Source of the DNA: JAPLST01 sp964397565
GTDB lineage: Bacteria > Auribacterota > UBA3054 > JAPLST01
Length of the DNA stretch: 34,252 bases
Assembly: GCA_964397565.1 (NCBI GenBank)
Contig: CAYNJC010000042.1
Location: forward strand, 1 to 34,252
Direction: 5' to 3'
A program made the translations under genes and the position numbers. The notes beneath the pieces were generated by a model, which saw only the letters and a program-made list of their open reading frames with translations, did no database searches and had not been told where the DNA came from. Shown piece by piece: positions 6,825 through 13,474 of the stretch (positions are counted from its first letter, which is position 1; the number at the start of each line of letters is the position of its first letter).

Positions 6825-8885
6825 TCACTTCTGTGGTTCGCGGTATTTATACAAACGATAGCCCATGGATGGCAGCGTGCGCGCGGTGTCTTCACGTACT
6901 TCTTCAAGCCACTCCGGAACACCAGTGCCACTGGACAATCTGCAGCCAAGCGAGTGCCGTACCATTTCTTCATCCAGCCATCCGTGCCGGCAATAGACAT
7001 ATTTGGCCGCTTCGTCCGGTGCGCTACTGGCGAGCACATATGTGATGCCACGGTCACACAGAATTGCGCGGGCTGCTTCCATATCCTGAGCAGCGAAAAA
7101 GGCTACAGTAGCCCGGAGGCCAGCGTTGTTCTCCCAGTAGAGTCCGCCGGTCGCATGCCGCTGCGCGAAATGCTGCAACACGGGCGTTTCGTCGAAGCCC
7201 GCCATAATGCGCGCACTAATGGGTGTAATACGGCCTATGATGCGCGCAGCATCACGTGCGACAATGGGCGCCACCAGCGCGGGATTGATGCCGTAGTGCG
7301 CCCGCCAGTACGCCGCGTTGCGCAGTTCGAGAATACATGGCCACGATGCCCATCCGATGCAGCACAGACCGGCGCCGATGCTCGTGATCCGCCACCACCA
7401 GCGACTGCAATTCGCCAATCTCAAGCCCTCCTGGGCCACCGCAACGACAACAACCGCGCTGCAAAACATCGCGCACAGGGAAAGCCCGACCAGCCGCGTG
7501 CAAAATAAACAGAGACCAAACACGGGCAGCGCTGCCCCGGCGGTCATCATGAGCATGGCTTTGTGCGCCCGCGATACCTTCGACAGTGCCACCAGCGCCA
7601 GACTGCCTGCCGCACAGACAGGAAAGAATGCAAAAAGCATTGAGATCCCAAGCACGCCGCTCTCTCTGAAAGCGCTGAGTGTGGGCGCAAACTCCCCGAT
7701 AGTTTTGTGTACACGCAACAGAAATGGGTCCCGCAACAGAAACCATCGCGTCGGTCCAAAAAAGATCGCGCACATTGGAAGCAGGCATCCTGCCCCGAAA
7801 CATATACACCGCACTAACACTGGCCAGCGCATGACCAATTCCCGGTTTGCCCAGCGTGACAGCAAGCACAGCAGCTCGCCGCCGCATAGAAAGGCAAGCC
7901 CATACAAAGGATTGTTGACCTCCAAGCGCATTGCCATTTTATCGGGAAAGTACTCGAGCATATATAGGCCAACACACGTTGCGGAGCCGGCCACACCCCA
8001 TGCGCGCCACAATTCCGGTGCCATTTGGCGGCAAGAAGAAGTTATGCCATCTCCTTTGTGGCCGCCCTGACGCGCGGTGATCACACAATATACGGCAAGC
8101 CCCACCCAAGCGCCAACCAGCACCGGCAGATAAAACGCGGCCTGCAACCACAATCCCATTCCGGCGCAGACACCGCCCGCAATAAAAAAAATACGTTGCT
8201 GGCGCACGACTGACTTGTCCACACTCGAAGGCGTGAAACCGCATATCGCCATGATTAGAGCCAGAAAAGAAAATGTGACCGCCATGTCAACTAAGCCATG
8301 ATGATCGATGCGGCCGTAGGCAAAGTCCTTCCGCACACCAGGCAACAGAGCCAGCGATAACACCAGCACACCGCCCCACCAGTCGCCTATGCCACGTCTG
8401 CAAAGCCACAGCAAGCCAAACAGAAAAAACAGCAAGAAGAATGGATTGAGCATCAGCCCGGCCCACTCGACATTTGTTGATAGGCTACCGCCAACCAACA
8501 CGCTACGCAACCACGCGGCCGAGGCCGTCAGCCATGTGACGGCCGATGACCAATGTACCGCACGACCATACGGTGCATTGTCCCAATCGCTATGACGAGC
8601 GCGCCAGCCCCGGCCCTCTGTAATCTGCCGCGCGTAATGCAAATAGTAATAGCCATCGGCGTCAAATAGAACTGTTGGCTGTCTTCCTTCGCCAGGTGTT
8701 GCATATCGCAGTCCTTCTCCGGGTTGCGTCACGGCATGCTGGGATGCTTGTACCCAATACACGTTGCGCATGTAGATGTCCAAGCCACATACTAGAGAGA
8801 TCAGCAGGGCAAACACGACGAAGAGCACAAGTGCCCTGACACCATGGCGTAACATTTTTGAACTGAACAAAGGCAGATATGCCAT
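6825..8885 (-). CDS. STT3/AglB-like GT-C membrane glycosyltransferase
   Basis: A 686-residue polytopic protein resembling the oligosaccharyltransferase (STT3/PglB/AglB) fold. After one N-terminal helix, a long periplasmic loop has FDADGYYYLHYARQI near residue 75 (a D-x-D motif where STT3 proteins bind metal) and APYGRAVHWSSAVTWL near 105. A second motif, GRIDHHGLVDM near residue 192, matches the DHH loop of STT3-like enzymes. Some ten further helices follow, then a soluble C-terminal domain of about 170 residues (from roughly YGINPALVAPIVARD). The classic WWDYG motif was not seen. Role inferred: transfer of a lipid-linked glycan to protein or polymer outside the inner membrane. I chose ATG 8885 because GGAGG lies 11 bases upstream; that site is inside a hairpin. 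Substrate unknown. Confidence 0.72.
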   Translation of the reverse strand: MAYLPLFSSKMLRHGVRALVLFVVFALLISLVCGLDIYMRNVYWVQASQHAVTQPGEGLRYATPGEGRQPTVLFDADGYYYLHYARQITEGRGWRARHSDWDNAPYGRAVHWSSAVTWLTASAAWLRSVLVGGSLSTNVEWAGLMLNPFFLLFFLFGLLWLCRRGIGDWWGGVLVLSLALLPGVRKDFAYGRIDHHGLVDMAVTFSFLALIMAICGFTPSSVDKSVVRQQRIFFIAGGVCAGMGLWLQAAFYLPVLVGAWVGLAVYCVITARQGGHKGDGITSSCRQMAPELWRAWGVAGSATCVGLYMLEYFPDKMAMRLEVNNPLYGLAFLCGGELLCLLSRWANRELVMRWPVLVRCICFGAGCLLPMCAIFFGPTRWFLLRDPFLLRVHKTIGEFAPTLSAFRESGVLGISMLFAFFPVCAAGSLALVALSKVSRAHKAMLMMTAGAALPVFGLCLFCTRLVGLSLCAMFCSAVVVVAVAQEGLRLANCSRWWWRITSIGAGLCCIGWASWPCILELRNAAYWRAHYGINPALVAPIVARDAARIIGRITPISARIMAGFDETPVLQHFAQRHATGGLYWENNAGLRATVAFFAAQDMEAARAILCDRGITYVLASSAPDEAAKYVYCRHGWLDEEMVRHSLGCRLSSGTGVPEWLEEVREDTARTLPSMGYRLYKYREPQK

Positions 8886-8896
8886 AAAGAACAAGA

Positions 8897-8914
8897 CCTC
8901 CAGCACGCTGGAGG
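8897..8914 (-). promoter_or_regulatory. Hairpin that holds the ribosome-binding site of the STT3-like gene
   Basis: CCTCCAG (8897-8903) and CTGGAGG (8908-8914) form a perfect 7-bp stem with a 4-nt loop. On the minus strand the 3' arm is GGAGG, the only Shine-Dalgarno site for ATG 8885, and a T-rich run (TCTTGTTCTTT) follows. It could act as the terminator of the upstream PEP-CTERM gene, as a translational lock on the STT3-like gene, or both. Confidence 0.6.
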
Positions 8915-8950
8915 CCCTGTCCTCAAGAGTATCTTACAATATGTCGCTTG

Positions 8951-9598
8951 TCATCCGCGTCTGCGCACAAGGAATGCCAACGCACCAAAAAGTCCAAGGC
9001 CTGACAAAAGCAACGGTTCCGGAATCACATATCCCTGCAAGATTAGATCAGCATCTACGCCTTCAAAGCCAGCTGAGCCTGCCGAAGCTGTGTTGCCGTA
9101 ACCGAAGAACCTGAATAAGACTGGACCGCTGTTGGTTATGTACCGTGCCAGATTGGCACCATAACTTCCGTTGACCATGAACGACCAAGACGCCAAATTG
9201 GCACCATAGTCGTCGTCGCTTGCGCAAAATACAAAGTTGCTCGGACCAGTAGAACTCTTCTCAAACCTGAAAAACACACCGGTCACAATGAACTGATAAC
9301 CGGGGTCTGCGGCAGCCATCACTTCGAAGTAGTCGCCAGAGGTCACTGCAAGACTAAACGTCGGTTGACACCAATTATTGGCATTGAACCTGTTTGCATT
9401 GTTGCTGGCTGTGATGCCGGGACCACGCGTGATGAGATTCGTTGGATTTGCATTAATCAGATGCGCAGCAACATTGGACGCTGCAACCGATGGCTCATTT
9501 CCCACGAGACCCATAAAATCCCACACCATAAGATCATCTGCCATCACCCATGACGCCGCACCGCCAATGAGTATAGTGAAAAGTAGAATCCGTTTCAT
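8951..9598 (-). CDS. PEP-CTERM sorting-domain protein, unknown function
   Basis: A 215-residue exported protein. The N-terminus (MKRILLFTILIGGAASWVMA) is a type I signal peptide cleaved near VMA-DD. The body (about residues 22-188) is Asn/Ala/Gly-rich and looks like an all-beta domain; I do not recognise a family. The C-terminus has VIPEP, a hydrophobic helix (LLLSGLGLFGALAFLV) and RRRG, a standard PEP-CTERM tail processed by an exosortase and usually linked to surface or exopolysaccharide association. I chose ATG 9598 because AAGGAG lies seven bases upstream. A promoter much like that of the PEP-CTERM gene at 12392 lies at 9762-9791, giving a leader of about 155 nt. Confidence 0.85.
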   Translation of the reverse strand: MKRILLFTILIGGAASWVMADDLMVWDFMGLVGNEPSVAASNVAAHLINANPTNLITRGPGITASNNANRFNANNWCQPTFSLAVTSGDYFEVMAAADPGYQFIVTGVFFRFEKSSTGPSNFVFCASDDDYGANLASWSFMVNGSYGANLARYITNSGPVLFRFFGYGNTASAGSAGFEGVDADLILQGYVIPEPLLLSGLGLFGALAFLVRRRG

Positions 9599-9761
9599 TT
9601 TGGTCTCCTTATTGGGAATTAGTTTGACATAGAGCACTATACACAATTGCAGGCTTCATGATGTGGTCTTCAGACGTGAGTGAGTGAGCGTATCGATTAA
9701 CAGTGGTGTTCGCAATCAAAAAGAGCCGGCGCACAAACCGCAGTGGCCGTCGATTGCAAAT

Positions 9762-9791
9762 AGCATACCATATTTGCCCGGGAAAAGCAAA
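9762..9791 (-). promoter_or_regulatory. Promoter of the PEP-CTERM gene at 8951-9598
   Basis: On the minus strand TTTGCT (9786-9791) is followed after 18 bases by TATGCT (9762-9767), with TGG just before the -10. The spacer contains TTTCCCGGGCAAATATG. The promoter at 13086-13115 has nearly the same sequence and the same 18-base spacing, so this looks like a shared promoter class for the small PEP-CTERM genes. Confidence 0.6.
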
Positions 9792-9875
9792 TTCCGTCAT
9801 TTTCGCGCGGCCTCTGATGAAATTCGTTCGTGCTGAACGAATTCTGGTGTGGCACGGCGGCATCTGCGGATAATC

Positions 9876-9992
9876 TGATGAGTGGAAGGGTGGAAGATTG
9901 GATGAATGGGCAGCGGGCAGCGGTATTCGGTTTGCAGTTTTCGGTAATCGGCAGGCGGTGGGCGGTGCGCCAGTGTGCCGGTACCTCGGTGC
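9876..9992. repeat. Cluster of several degenerate microrepeats
   Basis: A run of text-like repeats with no coding content: GGAAGGGTGGAAGATTGGATG words (about 9883-9905), GCAGCGGGCAGCGG (9910-9923), CGGTTTGCAGTTTTCGG (9928-9944, kin to 14378-14400), and GGTGCGCCAGTGTGCCGG (9963-9981, kin to 13384-13420). The rest of the gap 9792-10001 shows nothing else. Confidence 0.6.
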
Positions 9993-10001
9993 AGAAGCAG
10001 C

Positions 10002-10030
10002 AAAAAAACGCGGCGCAACGCTGCGCCGCG
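10002..10030 (-). terminator. Strong rho-independent terminator (minus strand)
   Basis: CGCGGCGCA (10009-10017) and TGCGCCGCG (10022-10030) form a perfect 9-bp stem with a 4-nt loop. On the minus strand it is followed by seven T residues (A-run 10002-10008). It ends the second TPR gene and, notably, lies beyond the PEP-CTERM tail that follows that gene's stop. Confidence 0.85.
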
Positions 10031-10046
10031 CCTGATTCTCTTTGTG

Positions 10047-10078
10047 ACCTAAAACCTAAAACTTTTTACCTAAAACTC
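10047..10078 (-). repeat. AGTTTTAGGT-type repeat after the TPR/PEP tail
   Basis: Three copies of the CCTAAAA unit on the plus strand (sense: AGTTTTAGGT). The first sense copy overlaps the final TGA of the PEP-CTERM tail at 10077-10079. Same family and orientation as the repeats after hypE and hisF. Confidence 0.75.
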
Positions 10079-10172
10079 AGCAGCAGCGGCGGCGGACAAG
10101 CACAAACGCCGCAGCCAACAGGCCCAGCACGGCCGGTTCGGGGATTGGCGCCGGCGCCACAGCATCCTTATG
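10077..10172 (-). other. In-frame PEP-CTERM tail beyond the UGA stop of the TPR gene
   Basis: Immediately after the TGA stop of the TPR gene (10173-10175), the same frame stays open for 31 codons. It reads HKDAVAPAPIPEP, then a hydrophobic helix (AVLGLLAAAFVLV), then RRRCC and TGA. This has every part of a PEP-CTERM sorting tail: Pro-rich linker, PEP, helix, basic end. The stop context is CAG-TGA-CAT; UGA followed by C is a leaky stop in many bacteria. Possible explanations are readthrough that anchors a minority of the protein, a recent nonsense mutation, or a tail captured by recombination. No selenocysteine machinery or SECIS was identified. Confidence 0.7.
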
Positions 10173-12329
10173 TCACTGCGTCCACACGCGGAACGCATCG
10201 TTGGTGCGCAGGCAAGCGAGGTCGGGATCCTGCCGGGCAATGGCCGTCAGGCGGGCGTCGCGCGCCAAGGCGTTGGTGAGCGCCACAACGGCGTCACTGC
10301 CGCGGTTTTGCAGCGCCAGAATGCAGGCATAGTCGTACAGAATCTTCGGCGAATGCGGTTGCAGAGCGACCGCGCGGACAATGCACGCCAGCGCATTGCT
10401 GGGGTTGCCTCGCTCGCGTTCGGCCAGCGCCAGATCAGACAGGGCAGTGGCATGCTGCGGCACGGCTGCCGTCACGGCGACAAAATCCGCATAGGCGGCA
10501 TCAAAGGCCCGCAATCGCAACGCCATCAAGCCGTGGCGATAGCGCATGTTGTGGTCATTCGGCCTCATCTGGCTGAGCCGACTATACATGGCATAGGCGT
10601 TGCTGAGTGCCTGCGTCTGCTCGTAGAGATGCGCTAGATTCAGCATCGCCAAGGCATCGCTGCGTTCTAACAACAGATACTCTTGCAGGGCGCCAATGGC
10701 ATCATTGGTGGCCCCCAAGGCCAGGCTGGCAACCATTATGTGGATGCGCGCCTCGGCATGCAGGGGTTCACGCCGGACGACCTCCTTCAGCAGCCGCAGC
10801 GCATTGGTGTGGTCGCCCAAGCGCGTTGCGATCGCCGCCGCGACATAATACGCCTGGTTTTTCTCGGGCTCCAGCGGCAATGCCGCCTGGATGTAAACCT
10901 GTGCCTGCGAGATGTCGCCCAAATTGAAACAAGTGGTCGCCAAATTGGCCAACAGCAAGGCGTTGGTTTCCTCGGCCAGCAGATCTTGGTACATTCGGCG
11001 CGCCTCGACCAGATCCCCAGTCAGCATATGACCAATCGCCAGATTCGTCTTGGCGAGCGTCAACCCCGGTTGATGCGCCAGGGTGTACGACCAGAGCGAC
11101 AGGTTGGTCTGCCAAATGGTGGCCAGCCGCCAGGTCAGCAAGGACCACCACAGACAGAGGACGGTCAGCAGTGACCACAGCAAGAAGCGGGTGCGCCGGC
11201 TGGTGCCCATCAGATAGTCCGCACCCCACGCCAGGACGAGAAAAAAACCAATACTGGGCACATACACAAAACGCGGCGCCGCCATTACCTGCAAACCCGA
11301 CGGCAGCACTTGCAGCATCGGTGCCAGCGTGACGAAGAAGAAGGCAATGCCGAAGGTGACCACCCGCGCCCGTGCCCGGCACGCCCACGCGGCCATGAGC
11401 AAGCCGCCCGTCACCGCCACAGAAAGCAGCGTCACCAGGCCGAAGACATCAATGATTTGTGGCCGCATGTAGACGGGCTGGAGCGCGAGCGGCGCAATGG
11501 TCTTGACGACATAGAACAACACCCCGCGCAGCGCGACAAAGGCGTTGCCATGCAGATTGAGCGCCTCATGGCCTTGCACCGCGCCGGCATGGCCTTGCAC
11601 ATACAAGGTGGCCGCCATGCCAAAGACAGCCATGGCGAAAAACGGAAGCTTCTCCACGAGCCGGGCCCAGCAGCGTGCCCGCCCAAGCAGATAGTCGCAC
11701 AACAACAGCGCCAGCGGCAGGGTAACCGCTAAGGGCTTGGACAATGTTGCGCAGAGTGCCGCCAGCACCGTGGCGGCATACCAGCCCCACTTGTGACGTA
11801 CTGCCCAGCGCAGATAGGCCACCATCGCGAGCAGGTAGAACAAGGTGCACAAGACGTCTTTGCGTTCGGTTACCCACGCCACGGACTCGACATGCAAGGG
11901 ATGCACCGCAAAAAACAAGGCGGTGAGAAACGCCACGCGCGTGCGCTGCACCAACAACAATGCCAGCACAAACACCAGCGTCGTGTTGCACGCATGCAGC
12001 ACAATGTTGGTGCAATGGTACACCAGGGGCGCATCGCCGCAGAAACTGTACTCAAGTGCGACCGAAAGAAGCGTGAGCGGTACATACAAGGCGAAGGTCG
12101 GCGAACCATAGCGCGGCTGGAATCGGAAGAAATCCAAGACAGTCTCCCACGAAAGGTAGTGCAAGCGCGGGTTGATCTGAATGAATTCGAAGTCGTCCCA
12201 TGAGAGCAATTGGCCCTTAAGTGCCGGCAGGAACACGACGCACGCCAGCGCTGCGAGCAAGATGGCCAGCAGAAGGCGCAGCCGCGTCGCCGTTGATTTG
12301 TGGGAAACTATGCCTGTGGTCATGACCAT
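10173..12329 (-). CDS. TMTC-like membrane protein with C-terminal TPR repeats (second paralogue)
   Basis: A 718-residue protein with about ten N-terminal helices and TPR repeats over roughly the last 290 residues (for example LLANLATTCFNLGDISQAQ, NLAHLYEQTQALSNAYAMYS and MRYRHGLMALRLRAFDAAYA). An early loop has LLSWDDFEFIQINPR, a DD motif, and the family signature HPLHVESVAWVTERKDVL is present, as in the paralogue at 3860-6061. The role is inferred to be protein O-glycosylation or a related GT-C reaction. The open frame extends to 12524, but that would overlap the upstream PEP-CTERM gene and add a basic, unrelated N-terminus. ATG 12329 (or 12323) directly precedes the first helix. No clear Shine-Dalgarno is seen; a strong hairpin lies 13 bases upstream. 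The UGA stop is followed in frame by a PEP-CTERM tail. Confidence 0.82.
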   Translation of the reverse strand: MVMTTGIVSHKSTATRLRLLLAILLAALACVVFLPALKGQLLSWDDFEFIQINPRLHYLSWETVLDFFRFQPRYGSPTFALYVPLTLLSVALEYSFCGDAPLVYHCTNIVLHACNTTLVFVLALLLVQRTRVAFLTALFFAVHPLHVESVAWVTERKDVLCTLFYLLAMVAYLRWAVRHKWGWYAATVLAALCATLSKPLAVTLPLALLLCDYLLGRARCWARLVEKLPFFAMAVFGMAATLYVQGHAGAVQGHEALNLHGNAFVALRGVLFYVVKTIAPLALQPVYMRPQIIDVFGLVTLLSVAVTGGLLMAAWACRARARVVTFGIAFFFVTLAPMLQVLPSGLQVMAAPRFVYVPSIGFFLVLAWGADYLMGTSRRTRFLLWSLLTVLCLWWSLLTWRLATIWQTNLSLWSYTLAHQPGLTLAKTNLAIGHMLTGDLVEARRMYQDLLAEETNALLLANLATTCFNLGDISQAQVYIQAALPLEPEKNQAYYVAAAIATRLGDHTNALRLLKEVVRREPLHAEARIHIMVASLALGATNDAIGALQEYLLLERSDALAMLNLAHLYEQTQALSNAYAMYSRLSQMRPNDHNMRYRHGLMALRLRAFDAAYADFVAVTAAVPQHATALSDLALAERERGNPSNALACIVRAVALQPHSPKILYDYACILALQNRGSDAVVALTNALARDARLTAIARQDPDLACLRTNDAFRVWTQ

Positions 12330-12341
12330 GCGCGGAAATGC

Positions 12342-12366
12342 GAGACCCCCGCAGAACGGGGGTCTC
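12342..12366 (-). terminator. Hairpin between the PEP-CTERM gene and the second TPR gene
   Basis: GAGACCCCC (12342-12350) and GGGGGTCTC (12358-12366) form a perfect 9-bp stem with a 7-nt loop. It lies 25 bases after the PEP-CTERM stop and 13 bases before the TPR start. There is no T-run, so it may be an attenuating or mRNA-stabilising hairpin rather than a full terminator. Confidence 0.55.
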
Positions 12367-12391
12367 AGCAGCAAGACAATGTGTGCAAACC

Positions 12392-13015
12392 TTACTTGCG
12401 GCGCAACAATGCCAGCAAGCCTACTGCCACCGATCCGGCGATCAGCAGACTGCCTGGCTCGGGAATCAGCTCCACGGTATCTATGTTTGCGCGCTGGCGC
12501 GAAATGGTGCAGGTGAGATCCCAAAAACGGAACCGCAAGCGCACATAATTGTACGGGCCAAAAGACGTCCCGGTGGGCGTCAAGTCTTGGTCGGAGGAGT
12601 GCACTTCAGTTTCCATGACGTTGTTCCAGGTGCCGCCGTCGTCGGTCGAAATGTCGGCGGCGATGCGGCCGTCCACCAGATAACTGCTGGTGCCGTAGGC
12701 AGCATACTTGAAGGACAGGGTTGAGAAGGCGCCGGTCAAGGTTTCTGCGAAATAGGCACTGCCGGTATAGACGCTGCCCGGCACGCCGCTGTAGGCCATG
12801 CGCAGCGAATAGACGCCCTCTTTCTTATCCGCGGCCAGACTACCACTCACCACTGAATCAAGCGTCCAGACCACATTGCTGAACGAGACACTGGCAACCA
12901 CATAGCTGGGCTTATTCGTGTCTTCAAATCCGGTGTAATACGATGCAGCATTGGCAAAGCCCGCCACACAAACCACAATCAATACGGCTGCTGTTATTGC
13001 GCTGCGACTTTTCAT
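12392..13015 (-). CDS. PEP-CTERM sorting-domain protein, unknown function
   Basis: A 207-residue exported protein. The signal peptide (MKSRSAITAAVLIVVCVAGFANA) is cleaved before ASYYTGFED. The middle is a likely beta-sandwich (about residues 25-180) with YYTGFEDTNKP near its start and DISTDDGGTWNNV near residue 125, the style of a secreted carbohydrate- or surface-binding domain; the exact family is not identified. The C-terminus has LIPEP, a helix (GSLLIAGSVAVGLLAL) and LRRK, a standard PEP-CTERM tail. ATG 13015 has AGGAG five bases upstream. Promoter at 13086-13115. The TPR gene follows after 62 bases with a hairpin between, so partial co-transcription is possible. Confidence 0.85.
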   Translation of the reverse strand: MKSRSAITAAVLIVVCVAGFANAASYYTGFEDTNKPSYVVASVSFSNVVWTLDSVVSGSLAADKKEGVYSLRMAYSGVPGSVYTGSAYFAETLTGAFSTLSFKYAAYGTSSYLVDGRIAADISTDDGGTWNNVMETEVHSSDQDLTPTGTSFGPYNYVRLRFRFWDLTCTISRQRANIDTVELIPEPGSLLIAGSVAVGLLALLRRK

Positions 13016-13035
13016 AGGATCTCCTCAAAGCTCAA

Positions 13036-13074
13036 TTACGCAATGAATGCCAGCGCACCAACTGCGATGGTCAT
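13036..13074 (-). other. Possible 12-codon upstream frame in the PEP-CTERM leader
   Basis: The leader of the PEP-CTERM gene contains ATG at 13074, about five bases after the predicted transcription start. It opens a 12-codon hydrophobic frame (MTIAVGALAFIA, TAA) that ends 20 bases before the gene. It could be a near-leaderless upstream frame with a regulatory role, or chance. Confidence 0.2.
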
Positions 13075-13085
13075 AGATTTTGACC

Positions 13086-13115
13086 AGTATAACATATTCC
13101 GCGGGAAAAGGCAAA
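13086..13115 (-). promoter_or_regulatory. Promoter of the PEP-CTERM gene at 12392-13015
   Basis: On the minus strand TTTGCC (13110-13115) is followed after 18 bases by TATACT (13086-13091), with TGT before the -10 (extended -10). The spacer reads TTTTCCCGCGGAATATGT, close to that at 9762-9791. The predicted start is near 13079, giving a 64-nt leader. Confidence 0.65.
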
Positions 13116-13333
13116 TTTGCTGTTTGGTGGGATGCAGAGTTATGGAAATGTCCACCGGGAGGCAATCCGGCGGTGCGCGGAGCCGAGTTTGAAGTGTAAG
13201 GGCAAGGCCTACAAGCCAGACGGCGGACGACGAGCCGCGGAGCTTGGACCGCAGTGATCGGTGGCGTGGCGCTGGTTTGGTTAGTCCCGTCCCGCCACAG
13301 GCGTGGCGCGTGAATCCCACAGGCGGCGGAATG

Positions 13334-13458
13334 CTCGGTATCCAGCACCTGCGTCGAGCATCCAGCATCTTGTTTTCGTGAAAGTGCGCCGGTACTCAGT
13401 GCGCCAGTTCGTCGGTGCTCAGCAGCAACCTAAAACCTAAAACCTAAAACTTAAAACT
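13334..13458 (-). repeat. Three adjacent microrepeats downstream of hisF
   Basis: In order on the plus strand: CCAGCACC/CGAGCATCCAGCATC words (13334-13369), GTGCGCCGGTACTCAGTGCG words (13384-13420), and four CCTAAAA/CTTAAAA units (13427-13458) that end 17 bases before the hisF stop. On the hisF sense strand the last reads AGTTTTAAGTTTTAGG, the same family and orientation as at 1245 and 10047. The rest of 13116-13333 shows no gene. Confidence 0.7.
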
Positions 13459-13474
13459 GCCCTGCCGCGGCTAA

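Noticed and set aside
9762..9791. Sigma-54 (-24/-12) promoter, as reported for some PEP-CTERM genes
   Set aside because: No GG at -24 with GC at -12 in the right spacing; the extended -10 pattern fits sigma-70 better.
10173..10175. Selenocysteine at the UGA between the TPR gene and the PEP tail
   Set aside because: No selenoprotein family, no SECIS-like hairpin right after the UGA and no selA, selB or selD in the window. Readthrough or mutation is simpler.
12323..12524. Long N-terminal extension of the second TPR protein
   Set aside because: It is antigenically odd (basic, His-rich), overlaps the end of the PEP-CTERM gene and includes the intergenic hairpin.
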